A stretch of DNA of 64,000 nucleotides from Neolewinella antarctica (GCF_011927835.1 NZ_JAATJH010000006.1:127583-191582), one strand, 5' to 3'; positions 43,697 to 53,246 are shown, counted from the first letter of the stretch. The notes: generated by a model from the sequence alone, not told the origin. A program made the numbers and translations.

Positions 43697-46612
43697 ATGC
43701 TCCCACGTCTCGTATTCACTAAACTCCTGCTGGCGCTGTGCTTAGTCACCGCTTACGGCCAGTTGATCAACCACCGCCCGGGCGAGTTGATCGTGGAATT
43801 GGGCGCGGACGTAGATGCCGAGAAATGGATGAAGGAGCAAGGCAGATTGGGCACCGCCGCCGCCCTCGGTCGATCCACCAACATCTACCTGGTGCGCTTC
43901 GACCACGACCTCTATTCCCAGCGCCTGCTGGCCAAAAGATACTGGACCGACGAACGCGTCCGCCTCGTCCAGAATAACCACAACATTGCCCCCCGCCGCG
44001 CGCCCAACGACCCGCGCTACGCCGAGCTCTGGCAGTACCTGAACGTCGGCCAGTTCGACAACGGCACCCCCGGCGCGGACATCAACGTCGAGCCGGCCTG
44101 GGACGTCACCACCGGCGGCGTGACCGCCAACGGCGATACCATCGTCGTTGCCGTACTCGACGACGGAACCGACCTCGACCACGAAGACCTCGTTGCTAAC
44201 CTCTGGCGCAACCACGGCGAAATCCCCAACAACGGCGTGGACGACGACCGGAACGGCTACGTCGACGACTACTACGGATACGACACCGACGACGATGACG
44301 GCGACCCCGAGGCTACTTCCCCCCACGGCACGCCCGTGGCCGGCATCATCGGCGCGGTCGGCAATAACGACCTGGGCGTGACGGGTGTGAACTGGCAAGT
44401 CAAGATCATGACCATCCGCAACGGGCTCGTCAACAACGAAGCTGAGGTACTCCAAGCCTACGGCTACGCCCTCGACGCCCGTCGACTCTACGACGCGACG
44501 GACGGAGAAAAGGGTGCCTACGTCGTGGTCACCAACGCCAGCTGGGGCCGTAATTTTGGTGACGTGAACGATAGCCCCGTCTGGTGCTCCCTCTACGATC
44601 AACTCGGCGAGGCCGGCATCCTCAACGTCGGCGCGGCCGCTAACCTCAACATCGACGTGGACGAGCGCGGCGACTTGCCCACCAACTGCCCGTCGGAGTA
44701 CCTAATCGGCGTAACTAATCTGGACGCCAGGGGGGAACGCGTGTCGAATGCCGCCTTTGGTGCGACGTCCGTCGACCTGGGGTCCGCCGGCCAGGAAGTG
44801 CTGACGACCGGGTTCGGCAATAATTACCGACGGTTCGGGGGGACTTCTTCCGCCACGCCCCACGTCGCCGGAGCCGCCGCCTTACTGTACGCCGCCCCCT
44901 GCGCAGCATTCGGAGAGCTCCTTACCGCGGACCCCGCCGCCGCCGCCCGCTACGTCCGCCAAGTCATCCTGAGCGCGACCCGCGCCAACCCCGAACTGGC
45001 CGGTAAAACCGTTACCGGCGGCCAGTTGGACGTCGGCGCCGCGATGAACCTGCTGATGAGCGCCTGCGACGACTGCTTCGCCCCCACCGCCTTCGGCGTC
45101 ACGCCGGCGGACGATTCGGCGACCGGTCTCGTTGTCAACGTCAACCTTACCGAGCGCATTACCAGTAGTACCCTCCGCTACCGCCTGACCGGCGCGACAC
45201 AATTCACCACAGTTGCTAACCCTAGCTTCCCCCTCACGCTACCGAACCTGGGCGTTTGCACGAGTTATGACTTTGAGCTCTTTGCCTCCTGCGGGGAGGA
45301 AGTTTTACCGGTGCAGTCACTCACGGCGAGTACGGACGGCTGCTGCACGATCCCGGCTGACTTTGCGGTCACGTCCGGCAAAGCACAAAACTTTACCGCC
45401 ACCTGGACCCCGACGCTCGCTGGTGGTCTGTACCGAATCCGCTTCCGGAAGGTTGGCGACGAAGACTGGCGGACGCGTTCTTCCCGCGGCAGTAACGTCA
45501 CGATCGCCGGAGGCATCGAGGCCTGCACGGCTTACGAATTTGAATTCCGGACGGAATGCCCGGGAGAAACGACTGAGTATGGCGCGCGCCGAACGACGAC
45601 CAGCAAGGGATGTGGTGCTTGCCTGGAGGAAGAATATTGCCTCCCGGCCGGCTACACGAACCTGGACGAATGGATCGAGGGGGTCAACATCGCCGGTATT
45701 TTTGACAACCAGTCCGGTGCCGATCCACGGGCCTACGGTGACTTCACCGGCCGGGAATCGATCACGCTGGTGCGCGGCGGCGTCTACCCGCTGATCTTGA
45801 CGCCGGGCATTGTTTCCGCCCGCTCCACCGAAGAATTTCGGGTCTACGTAGACTGGGACCAGGATGGCCAGTTTGCTTCCGAGGAAATTATTGGCGAGGT
45901 GACCGCCGCGGATGGGGCCAGCGTCACGTTGAACCTGACCGTCCCCGAAGATGCGCCGACCGTCGCCACCCGAATGCGGGTGATCATGCATTTCCTCAAC
46001 GTCACCGGAACGGCCTGCTCCGTTGGCCGCACGGGCGAGTACGAAGATTACTGTTTGGACATCCAACCGGCCAGCGGCTGCCCGGCTCCGGAACTACTGG
46101 AGGCCGACTACGGCGACGACGGCTCGACGAGCCTCAACTGGCGGGCTTCGCAGTCGGCGGGCAACGATTATCTGTTACGCTACCGCCCCGCGGGCAGTAC
46201 GAACCCCTTCATAACGAAATCCGTCACCGGCATCACCGCGCAAGTCGACGACCTGAACCTCTGTAACGCCTACGAGATTGAAATCGCCAGCGTTTGCGGT
46301 GACGTGCCCGGCGAGTTCCGCGCGTTCGAATTTCTGGACGATTGCACGGATACCGTCGACCGGGAACTAGCGGATGAGGACTGGAACGTTTTTCCCAACC
46401 CGGCCACCACGTGGGTTCGGATAGAAGTAGCGCAGCCCCTACAAGCCGACCAGCTTCGGTTGTTTTCCAGCACCGGGCTGACGGTCATGGAGCAGCGTAC
46501 CCTCGGTTCCTTTGCAGAATTACCGTTGGATAACTTACCTTCCGGGCTTTACCTACTCGAGCTGCGGACGGCCGACGGGCGGCGTGGCGTACGCAGATTA
46601 ATCATCCGCTAA
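43697..46612 (+). CDS. Type IX-secreted subtilisin-like protease with GEVED and FN3 domains
   Basis: 971 residues. Signal peptide 1-22; propeptide-like region to ~100; S8 catalytic domain ~125-455 with D155 (VAVLDDGTDL), H210 (SPHGTPVAGI), oxyanion Asn near 316 and S384 (GGTSSATPHVAG). Then fibronectin-III-like segments (~465-655), a GEVED domain (~690-800; VYVDWDQDGQF, GEYEDYCLDI), another FN3-like segment and a C-terminal type A sorting domain (NVFPNPATTWVRIEV ... RGVRRLIIR). It is secreted through the type IX system and probably surface-attached or released. Acidic, Asp-rich loops at 180-205 suggest calcium binding. Confidence 0.92.
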   Translation: MLPRLVFTKLLLALCLVTAYGQLINHRPGELIVELGADVDAEKWMKEQGRLGTAAALGRSTNIYLVRFDHDLYSQRLLAKRYWTDERVRLVQNNHNIAPRRAPNDPRYAELWQYLNVGQFDNGTPGADINVEPAWDVTTGGVTANGDTIVVAVLDDGTDLDHEDLVANLWRNHGEIPNNGVDDDRNGYVDDYYGYDTDDDDGDPEATSPHGTPVAGIIGAVGNNDLGVTGVNWQVKIMTIRNGLVNNEAEVLQAYGYALDARRLYDATDGEKGAYVVVTNASWGRNFGDVNDSPVWCSLYDQLGEAGILNVGAAANLNIDVDERGDLPTNCPSEYLIGVTNLDARGERVSNAAFGATSVDLGSAGQEVLTTGFGNNYRRFGGTSSATPHVAGAAALLYAAPCAAFGELLTADPAAAARYVRQVILSATRANPELAGKTVTGGQLDVGAAMNLLMSACDDCFAPTAFGVTPADDSATGLVVNVNLTERITSSTLRYRLTGATQFTTVANPSFPLTLPNLGVCTSYDFELFASCGEEVLPVQSLTASTDGCCTIPADFAVTSGKAQNFTATWTPTLAGGLYRIRFRKVGDEDWRTRSSRGSNVTIAGGIEACTAYEFEFRTECPGETTEYGARRTTTSKGCGACLEEEYCLPAGYTNLDEWIEGVNIAGIFDNQSGADPRAYGDFTGRESITLVRGGVYPLILTPGIVSARSTEEFRVYVDWDQDGQFASEEIIGEVTAADGASVTLNLTVPEDAPTVATRMRVIMHFLNVTGTACSVGRTGEYEDYCLDIQPASGCPAPELLEADYGDDGSTSLNWRASQSAGNDYLLRYRPAGSTNPFITKSVTGITAQVDDLNLCNAYEIEIASVCGDVPGEFRAFEFLDDCTDTVDRELADEDWNVFPNPATTWVRIEVAQPLQADQLRLFSSTGLTVMEQRTLGSFAELPLDNLPSGLYLLELRTADGRRGVRRLIIR

Positions 46613-46631
46613 ATTTCTTAGGCAGTAATTT

Positions 46632-47006
46632 ATGTACCGATTTTTCCTCCTCTTTCTGGTCATGATTACCACTGGCCTGGCGCTAAAGTTTTCGCTCCCC
46701 TGGTACACTCCGGCGATCGCCGCCGGCTTGCTGGCGGGCGCCCTACCGGTCTGGCGCAGGGCTGGCTTCTACTTTTCTTTCCTCGGGGCTTTGCTGGTGT
46801 GGGGCGTCTACGTGGGCTACCTGCACTTCGATTCCGAGGGGCGGCTGAGTGATCGCCTGGCGGTCACCTTTGGGGTAGGGAGTGGCTGGATGCTCGTGCT
46901 GATCACCGCGCTGTGGGGGGGGATTACGGCTGGCCTGGGCGGCTGGTTCGGCGCTAGTCTGCGGCGGACGTTGATGGCGGTGCGTGAACGCCCCGGCAAG
47001 GTTTGA
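46632..47006 (+). CDS. Small membrane protein, unknown
   Basis: 124 residues, about four predicted membrane helices (3-18, 25-40, 46-64, 88-110) joined by very short loops, and a basic tail. I do not recognise the family. It begins 19 bases after the subtilase stop on the same strand, so they are probably co-transcribed. Many inner-membrane proteins of this size occur in Bacteroidetes without known function. Confidence 0.7.
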   Translation: MYRFFLLFLVMITTGLALKFSLPWYTPAIAAGLLAGALPVWRRAGFYFSFLGALLVWGVYVGYLHFDSEGRLSDRLAVTFGVGSGWMLVLITALWGGITAGLGGWFGASLRRTLMAVRERPGKV

Positions 47007-47196
47007 AGTTTGCTGATCCACAACGCGATTGGTTGGGTACCGAGGGACGCAGGAAAGTACGAACGAACGAAACGATAAGAACCAAGATTTACCGATTAGA
47101 AATCACCTCGTTCGGTGACGTAGCCAGCCTATTGTCTAATAATCATCCGCCGGGCGGTGGGAATTTTGTTTCTTTATCCCAGATTAACATCTCACT

Positions 47197-49059
47197 ATGG
47201 CCACACGACTCACGACCCTCCCCAACGCGGAGCAGAATATCTTCGGGCAGAAACCCGCCCTTTTCGTTCTCTTCTTTACGGAGATGTGGGAACGGTTTTC
47301 TTACTACGGGATGCGGGTTTTGCTGGTGGTCTTCCTGGTGGACATTGCGTTTGGGGAAACACCCTGGTCCCGCGCGGACGCCCTGGCCCTCTACGGTATC
47401 TATACCGGCTTCGTCTACTTCACCCCGATGATCGGTGGCATCCTGGCCGATAAGTACCTCGGTTACCGGAACGCGGTCATCTTGGGTGCTTTCATCATGA
47501 CGCTCGGCCACGCCGCCATGGCGTTTGAAATAGAGTACGCCTTTTACCTCGGTCTGTTGTTGTTGATCATCGGTAACGGCCTGTTCAAGCCGAACATATC
47601 CTCTATCGTCGGTCAGCTTTACCAGAACGAACCCGAGCGGAAGGACGGCGCCTACACGATCTTCTACATGGGCATCAACGCCGGTGCCTTTCTCGGCATT
47701 CTCCTGTGTAGCTACTACGGCGAGAGCGCGGAGTATGGCTACAGTTATGGTTTCGGCCTGGCGGGTATCTTCATGCTAATTGGCCTCATTCAGTTCTACT
47801 TCGCCCAGGGCATCTTTGGCCGGATCGGATTGCCACCGAGCGAAATGGCTGCCTACGACGACGCGAACCCGAACGCCACCACCCAGAGCACCCGCGAAGC
47901 CGCCGCCGTCGAACCCGACGGTGCCACGCTCGACGCCCACCTTACGAAAATACAGGACGGCGGAGTGCACGACGAAGCGGGTCACCCCGTTTCCGAGGGA
48001 GACGGCCAGGACGGCCCCCGCGCAATCCGTTGGGGAATCATCGGCGCGGTGATTATGGTCGTGATGTACTTCATCGTCCAGTACGTAGCCGGGCCGCAGG
48101 ATAACGCGCTGCAAGTATTTAGTCGCCACTTCATGCCACCCATTATCATCGGTTCCGTCGTCGGTTTCCTCGGTTGGATTCTTTCCGACACGTCGCTTTA
48201 CCAAGTGGAACGGGACCGGGTATGGTCGATCATCGTCTTCAGTTTCTTCATCGTTTTTTTCTGGTGGGCCTTCGAGCAGGCCGGCGGGTCGATGACTATT
48301 TTCGCGCTCGACTACACGGACCGGACGCTGGACGCCGAAAATGCGGGAACGTTCAAGATTGCGAACTTACTCCTGACGGTTATTCCCGTGATGGTCCTCA
48401 CTTACGTCCTGTTCAAGCTTTTTGCGATCACGTTCAAAAAGTATTCGTTAGCTAACCTGGTGCTTGGTTTTGCCTTCGTCATCGTCTGGATTCTGGTTGG
48501 CATCATGCTCTACGAACAGTTCACGAACGAAAGCCTGGAAGTGCCCGCCGGCTGGTTCCAAATTTTCAATAGCCTGTTCATTATCTGTTTCGCGCCCGCG
48601 TTCGCCAAGCTCTGGGAACAGCGCATCAGCTGGCTGAAACGTGGCCCGGTTAAATTCGCGATGGGCCTCATTCTGCTGGGTATTGGTTTTGCCATCCTCG
48701 CGCTCGGTGCGGCGGGCATTCCCGACGGGGCGGAAACGGCCAGCGTAAGTATGTTCTGGTTGATCGCCGCTTACCTCTTCCACACGCTGGGCGAGCTCTG
48801 TATTTCGCCGGTGGGGCTTAGCTACGTGTCCAAATTGGCGCCCGTCCGCCTGATCGGACTCATGTTTGGCGTCTTTTTCGTCGCCAACTTTGTCGCCAAC
48901 TTCGCCGGTGGCCTCACGGGTAGCTACATCGAGCCCATTGCCGAGGCGGTCGGCCTCAGTGGGTTCTTCCTGATTTTTGCCATTATCCCCATTGCGGCCG
49001 GCATTATTTTCATTGCCATCAGCGGCTGGATGAAAAAGATGATGCATGGCATTGACTAA
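47197..49059 (+). CDS. POT-family proton-coupled peptide transporter
   Basis: 620 residues, 14 predicted helices. Major-facilitator protein of the POT/PTR family that imports di- and tripeptides with protons. Signatures: FFTEMWERFSYYGMRVLL (ExxER-type motif of helix 1, residues ~27-44), GGILADKYLGYRNAVILGA, and FYMGINAGAFLGILLCSYYGE (family motif). A hydrophilic insertion (~230-275, rich in D, E, H, T) separates the two halves. It shares its 3' end with the start of the next small gene. Confidence 0.93.
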   Translation: MATRLTTLPNAEQNIFGQKPALFVLFFTEMWERFSYYGMRVLLVVFLVDIAFGETPWSRADALALYGIYTGFVYFTPMIGGILADKYLGYRNAVILGAFIMTLGHAAMAFEIEYAFYLGLLLLIIGNGLFKPNISSIVGQLYQNEPERKDGAYTIFYMGINAGAFLGILLCSYYGESAEYGYSYGFGLAGIFMLIGLIQFYFAQGIFGRIGLPPSEMAAYDDANPNATTQSTREAAAVEPDGATLDAHLTKIQDGGVHDEAGHPVSEGDGQDGPRAIRWGIIGAVIMVVMYFIVQYVAGPQDNALQVFSRHFMPPIIIGSVVGFLGWILSDTSLYQVERDRVWSIIVFSFFIVFFWWAFEQAGGSMTIFALDYTDRTLDAENAGTFKIANLLLTVIPVMVLTYVLFKLFAITFKKYSLANLVLGFAFVIVWILVGIMLYEQFTNESLEVPAGWFQIFNSLFIICFAPAFAKLWEQRISWLKRGPVKFAMGLILLGIGFAILALGAAGIPDGAETASVSMFWLIAAYLFHTLGELCISPVGLSYVSKLAPVRLIGLMFGVFFVANFVANFAGGLTGSYIEPIAEAVGLSGFFLIFAIIPIAAGIIFIAISGWMKKMMHGID

Positions 49060-49486
49060 CACGGATTTACGGTCGTTACACCGCATATTTTACGTCCTGC
49101 TGGCCGGGCTAGCAGCCTTCGCCGTCGCTACCGCCTTCATGATTACGGTGGAGCGGGATGAGGTGCTTTACCTCCTGGGGCCCCGTCAGGACCTTTACGC
49201 GCTTATCGCCTACGCCATCGTGATGATCGCCATGGCGCGGTTTATGGATAAGACGCGGGTGACGAGTGCTAACAACCTACGGCGGCTCGGTGGTGCGGGG
49301 GCTTATGCGCATTACCGGACGACGGTGATCGTGCGGCTAGCTTTGCTGGTCGGGGCGGCTTTTATGGTGCTTTCGCTGGCTTTGCTGACTCGGAATTTGA
49401 GTTTGTACTGGGTGCTGGTGCCGGTGGTGGGGGCGCTCTGGTTGGCGCGGCCCGGGGTGGGGGAGTTTGGGTTTCGGTATTTGTGA
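49046..49486 (+). CDS. Small membrane protein overlapping the POT transporter gene
   Basis: 146 residues, four predicted helices (15-34, 49-65, 92-110, 117-132). The ATG at 49046 overlaps the last 14 bases of the transporter gene, so translation is coupled. Family not recognised. The tight link suggests a role with the peptide transporter, but this is inference. A dispersed 60-80 bp repeat begins directly after the stop. Confidence 0.72.
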   Translation: MALTNTDLRSLHRIFYVLLAGLAAFAVATAFMITVERDEVLYLLGPRQDLYALIAYAIVMIAMARFMDKTRVTSANNLRRLGGAGAYAHYRTTVIVRLALLVGAAFMVLSLALLTRNLSLYWVLVPVVGALWLARPGVGEFGFRYL

Positions 49487-49487
49487 T

Positions 49488-49550
49488 ATTGCCTCCGGCG
49501 ATTTTTGCTGCGCAAGTACTACGTGCTCCAGAAGAAGTTGAAGAGGAAAA
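49488..49550 (+). repeat. 60-80 bp dispersed element, copy A
   Basis: Starts GCCTCCGGCGATTTTTGCTG and continues with AAGTACTACGTGCTCCAGAAG into a purine-rich tail. The minus strand of 52321-52379 matches it at most positions. Confidence 0.8.
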
Positions 49551-49570
49551 AGAGGAGGGGGGAGGAGGTG

Positions 49571-49601
49571 TGGCGCGGCCCCGATGGCTATCGGGGGTGC
49601 C
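49571..49601 (-). repeat. Dispersed motif, long type
   Basis: Minus strand GGCACC, then CCCGATAGCCATCGGGG, then CCGCGCCA. The core differs from the 2281 copy by one base. Confidence 0.6.
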
Positions 49602-49714
49602 GGGTAAATTCTTGTGAGCAGAGTTAGTGGGGCATTTTTGTTGTAATAACAAACGGGGGTACAAAGGCAGTAAATGACTGTCTTTATACCCCCGTTTCGT
49701 CCGTTTTCGCGCGC

Positions 49715-50143
49715 TTACTTACCTCCCTCCATCTTGGTCACGTAAGCCTTAAAGTTATTCGCAATGCCTTCCCAGCCGTGCGTTTGCTGTTCGTCCGACT
49801 GCTTATCCGCCGGGTCGAAGGTGATCGTTACCTCCGTTTCGGAGCCGCCGCCTTTGAAGTCGACCGCCACTTTACGCTTGTCGGTCAGTGTGTAGGCGAG
49901 GTGTTCGGGGGAATCGACTTTGTCGTACGTTCCTTCCATGTCGAAGGTCATCGAGCCGTCCTTAGCCGCCATGGTGATGATGAAGTCTCCGCCTACCCGA
50001 AGGTCGTTAATGGCCTTAGGGCAGTGCCAGTCTTCGGAGGCGAAGTTCCAATTAATGACGTGCTCGGCTTCGGTGTAGTAGCTCCAGGCTTTTTTTGGAG
50101 TGACGGGGACGGTGGTGGTAACGGTTAGTTGCTTGTTTTCCAT
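49715..50143 (-). CDS. AHSA1/SRPBCC-fold protein
   Basis: 142 residues with the START-like fold of the AHSA1 (activator of Hsp90 homologue 1) family: VTTTVPVTPKKAWSYYTEAEHVINWNFASEDWHCPKAINDLRVGGDF at the start and HGWEGIANNFKAYVTKME at the end. Members bind small hydrophobic ligands or act in stress responses; the ligand is unknown. It stands alone on the minus strand. Confidence 0.88.
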   Translation of the reverse strand: MENKQLTVTTTVPVTPKKAWSYYTEAEHVINWNFASEDWHCPKAINDLRVGGDFIITMAAKDGSMTFDMEGTYDKVDSPEHLAYTLTDKRKVAVDFKGGGSETEVTITFDPADKQSDEQQTHGWEGIANNFKAYVTKMEGGK

Positions 50144-50356
50144 GGTGGTGGATATTTACGTTGTGATTGATTGAGACCCCAGGTAAAAGACTGGGTACCC
50201 TGTGTAAGTCGACTGAGGGCGTAGTGGTTCAGTACGAAGAGCTAAGCTGGGCTAACACTTCATGAGGAAAACAAGGGCCTTTATGGGTGCCACAGTTTAT
50301 TTTAGTACTGATTCCTCCCGGCGACTCATTACCAAAAGCTTGACTTTCTTACCATC

Positions 50357-52186
50357 TTACTCGTTAGCCGCCTGCAAAGCCACCAACTTACTATAGGCCC
50401 CGCCCCGCCCGAGTAAGCCCAGGTGCGTGCCCCGCTCCACGATCCGCCCCCGGTCGAGCACAATAATCTCGTCCGCGTTCTGGATGGTGGATAGCCGGTG
50501 GGCGATGATGAGAGCCGTCCGCCCGGCCATTAGCTTTTGTAGCGCGTCCTGCACGAGGCGTTCCGACTCAGCGTCGAGGGCGGAGGTCGCTTCGTCGAGG
50601 ATGAGCACGTCCGGATTGCGGAGAATGGCCCGGGCGATGGTGAGGCGTTGGCGCTGGCCGCCACTGAGCTTGTTGCCCCGGTCGCCGATGTTGGTCTGGT
50701 AACCGGCCGGGGTGGCGGTGATGAAGTCGTGGGCGTTGGCGACGCGGGCGGCTTCTTCTACCTGGTCGGGGGTAACATTTTCCAGGCCGAAAACGATGTT
50801 GTTGTAGATCGTATCGTTAAAGAGTATGGCCTCCTGCGAGACGATGCCGAAGCGGTCGCGGAGGTCTTTGAGGCGGTAGTCGCGCAGGTCGTGCCCGTCG
50901 AGCGTGATGCTGCCGGAGGTCGGATCGTAGAAGCGGGGGAGGAGGTCGGCGATCGTGGACTTGCCGCCGCCACTGCCGCCGGCTAGCGCAACAACTTTGC
51001 CTTTCGGGAGGTCGAAACTAATATCGTACAGCACTTCCGGGGTATGGTTGGAATACTGAAAACTCACGCTGCGCAGGCTCAGCCCAGTCTCCACGGCATC
51101 CCGCGTCCGCGCCCCCTGATTGTCCACGATCGCGTTGGGTAAATCCAGTACTTCCTCCACCCGGTCGAGCGCGCCGAGCCCCTTCTGAATGTTGTACCAC
51201 GCCTTACTGAGATTTTTGGCCGGGTCGATGACCATATAAAAAGCGAAAATGAAACTGATGAAAGTACTCGCCTCCATCGACCCGCTGAACACCTCGCGCG
51301 AACCGTACCAGAGCAACAACGCCACCGTAGCGATACCGAGAAACTCCGTCAGTGGGCTCGACAAATCCCGCCGCCAGAGCAACCGGACCAGCGAGTGCCG
51401 GTAACTGTCATTCAACTCCGCAAACCGCCCCGCCTGGTACTTCTCCGCCCCGAAAGATTTGATGATCCGTAAGCCCCCCAAACTCTCCTCCGTCCGGCTG
51501 ACGATGTCGCCCAGCTTTTCCTGGATGACCGTGCTACTACGCTTCAACTGCTTCCCAACCCCGCCGATGACCACCCCGGTAAAAATCATCAGGCCGAACA
51601 CGAATACCGTCAGGCTAGGGCTCGTGATGATCATGTACCCCAGCGCGCCGACGATGATGAACGGCTCCCGAAAAATAGCCTCCAGTACGTTCAAAATACT
51701 AGACTCCACCTCCTGCACGTCCGACGTGATCCGGCTCAGCAGATTACCCTTCCGCTCCTCCGTAAAGTAGCCCATCGGCAACTGCAAAAGGTGGGCGTAG
51801 AGGTGGTTGCGCAGGTCGCGCACGATCCCGCTCCGCACCGGCGACATGAAGAACAGCGCCGCGTACCGGAAGAGATTCTTAAACAAAAAACTCAGCAGAA
51901 TAAAGCCGCAAACCCAGGCCAGTGCCGTCTCCTTTCCCGCCGTGGCGATGAACTCGCTCATCCAGAAATTCGCCTGCTGGCCGATCGACTCCACGTCGAA
52001 AATGCTCACCTCCGCCGGCGCTTCCGTGACGGGCTCCACTTGTTCGAACAGCAACTCCAAAAACGGCTGAAACAAGGGAATGGCCACCACCGTAAAAATC
52101 GCCGTCAACACATTGCTGACGATCGCCAGCGTGACGAGGCCGCGGTAGTTGGCCAGGTAGCCCAGTAGGCGGCGGAATGAATTCAT
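50357..52186 (-). CDS. ABC exporter (MsbA/multidrug type), fused membrane and ATPase domains
   Basis: 609 residues from the ATG at 52186. Six membrane helices in residues ~10-320, then the nucleotide-binding domain: Walker A GGSGGGKSTI, Q-loop, signature LSGGQRQRL, Walker B VLILDEATSALD and H-loop IIAHRLST. It works as a homodimer; likely cargo is lipid A or another lipid, or a drug. The linker residues GARTRDA between the two domains are encoded by a dispersed-motif copy (51095-51115). A -7-like box lies six bases before the ATG. Confidence 0.92.
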   Translation of the reverse strand: MNSFRRLLGYLANYRGLVTLAIVSNVLTAIFTVVAIPLFQPFLELLFEQVEPVTEAPAEVSIFDVESIGQQANFWMSEFIATAGKETALAWVCGFILLSFLFKNLFRYAALFFMSPVRSGIVRDLRNHLYAHLLQLPMGYFTEERKGNLLSRITSDVQEVESSILNVLEAIFREPFIIVGALGYMIITSPSLTVFVFGLMIFTGVVIGGVGKQLKRSSTVIQEKLGDIVSRTEESLGGLRIIKSFGAEKYQAGRFAELNDSYRHSLVRLLWRRDLSSPLTEFLGIATVALLLWYGSREVFSGSMEASTFISFIFAFYMVIDPAKNLSKAWYNIQKGLGALDRVEEVLDLPNAIVDNQGARTRDAVETGLSLRSVSFQYSNHTPEVLYDISFDLPKGKVVALAGGSGGGKSTIADLLPRFYDPTSGSITLDGHDLRDYRLKDLRDRFGIVSQEAILFNDTIYNNIVFGLENVTPDQVEEAARVANAHDFITATPAGYQTNIGDRGNKLSGGQRQRLTIARAILRNPDVLILDEATSALDAESERLVQDALQKLMAGRTALIIAHRLSTIQNADEIIVLDRGRIVERGTHLGLLGRGGAYSKLVALQAANE

Positions 52187-52191
52187 GGTGG

Positions 52192-52199
52192 CAAAGATA
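52192..52199 (-). promoter_or_regulatory. Candidate -7 box of the ABC exporter
   Basis: Minus strand TATCTTTG only five bases before the start codon, implying an almost leaderless message. No TTTG partner at 19-21 bases. Confidence 0.4.
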
Positions 52200-52226
52200 A
52201 ACACGATGTGTTGCGTGCTGTTTTAG

Positions 52227-52285
52227 TGGCCTCCGGTGTTTTCCGGAAGAAGGAGAAGAAGAAAAAGGAGAGGAAGAAGTTGCTC
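52227..52285 (+). repeat. 60-80 bp dispersed element, copy B (shortened)
   Basis: GGCCTCCGGTGTTTTCCGGAAG followed by the purine-rich tail; it lacks the AAGTACTACGTGCT middle of copies A and C. It pairs with copy C as an inverted repeat. Confidence 0.7.
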
Positions 52286-52299
52286 CCTGATCACACTCT

Positions 52300-52379
52300 T
52301 CCCTTCTTTTTCCCTCCTATACCTCTTCCTCATCTTCCGGAGCACGTAGTACTTACGCAGTAAAAACCGCCGGAGGCAA
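52300..52379 (-). repeat. 60-80 bp dispersed element, copy C
   Basis: On the minus strand GCCTCCGGCGGTTTTTACTG, then AAGTACTACGTGCTCCGGAAG and a purine-rich tail. It ends 11 bases before the DUF2461 start. Confidence 0.8.
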
Positions 52380-52389
52380 AACCCCACCC

Positions 52390-53100
52390 ATGCCAAAAAT
52401 CAAAAAATCAACCCTAACCTTCCTGAAAAAGCTAGCCAAAAACAACGACCGCGACTGGTTCGCCGAAAACAAACCCAAGTACCAGGCCGCCCTCGACAAC
52501 ATGATCGACTTCTCCACCGCCCTCCTGGAAAAGCTATCCCAACACGACCAACTAGAAGAGCAAACCGGCAAAAAAGTCCTCCACCGCATCTACCGCGACG
52601 TCCGCTTTAGCAAAGACAAACGTCCCTACAAACGTAACTTCTCCGGTAGTTTTACGCGGGATGGGAAACTGCGCCGGGGTGGTTACTACTTTCACGTTGT
52701 CCCTCAAGGTCTTCACCAAGAAACGTTCATCCAAGCCAGCTGCGCCGGCGGCGGTTTCTACAACCCGGAGCGCGAAGACCTCAAGCGCATCCGCGAAGAA
52801 CTGGCCGTGGATGAATCGGAATTCCGGGCCATCGTCACCGACAAAGATTTTGTCCGTGTCTTCGGTGAGATGCAAGGAGACAAGCTCAAGACCTCACCAA
52901 GGGGCTACCCAAAGGACCATCCGCACATCGAACTACTCCGCTACAAGAATTTCTACGCCATGCGCCGCTTTACGGACGCCGAAGTGCTGTCGGACGACTA
53001 CGTCGATCTGAACCTAGAAGCGTTGCTGACGATTCGACCGTTCTTCGATTACTTTACGGATGTGCTTACTACTGATGGGAATGGGGAATTAGTAGTTTAG
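52390..53100 (+). CDS. DUF2461 (TIGR02453) protein
   Basis: 236 residues. Matches DUF2461: TFLKKLAKNNDRDWFAENKPKYQ near the start, RIYRDVRFSKDKRPYKRNFSGSFTRDGK, GGYYFHVVP, GGGFYNPEREDLKRIREEL and LKTSPRGYPKDHPHIELLRYKNFYAMRRF. The function is unknown. Most of its codon use is typical of the region. It is preceded by repeat copy C. Confidence 0.9.
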   Translation: MPKIKKSTLTFLKKLAKNNDRDWFAENKPKYQAALDNMIDFSTALLEKLSQHDQLEEQTGKKVLHRIYRDVRFSKDKRPYKRNFSGSFTRDGKLRRGGYYFHVVPQGLHQETFIQASCAGGGFYNPEREDLKRIREELAVDESEFRAIVTDKDFVRVFGEMQGDKLKTSPRGYPKDHPHIELLRYKNFYAMRRFTDAEVLSDDYVDLNLEALLTIRPFFDYFTDVLTTDGNGELVV

Positions 53101-53240
53101 TATGGTAGTACAGTAGTATGATAGTGCTACCGCACGGCTCTGTCTTACCTGCGGTACTCCACTAGGTAGCAGCACGAGCGAAGCGAGCATTGCCTCGCGG
53201 TAGCACTACCATACTACCAGACTAAACTACTACCATACTA
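53101..53240. repeat. Inverted repeat of TAGTATGGTAGTA units
   Basis: Left arm TATGGTAGTACAGTAGTATG, ATAGTGCTACC; right arm GGTAGCACTACCATACTACC, GACTAAACTACTACCATACTA. The core holds TACCGCACGGCTCT (53129-53142), the reverse complement of a 14-mer at 42552-42565. It lies at the convergent end of DUF2461 and rny and may serve as a bidirectional terminator. Confidence 0.75.
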
Positions 53241-53246
53241 AGAGCG

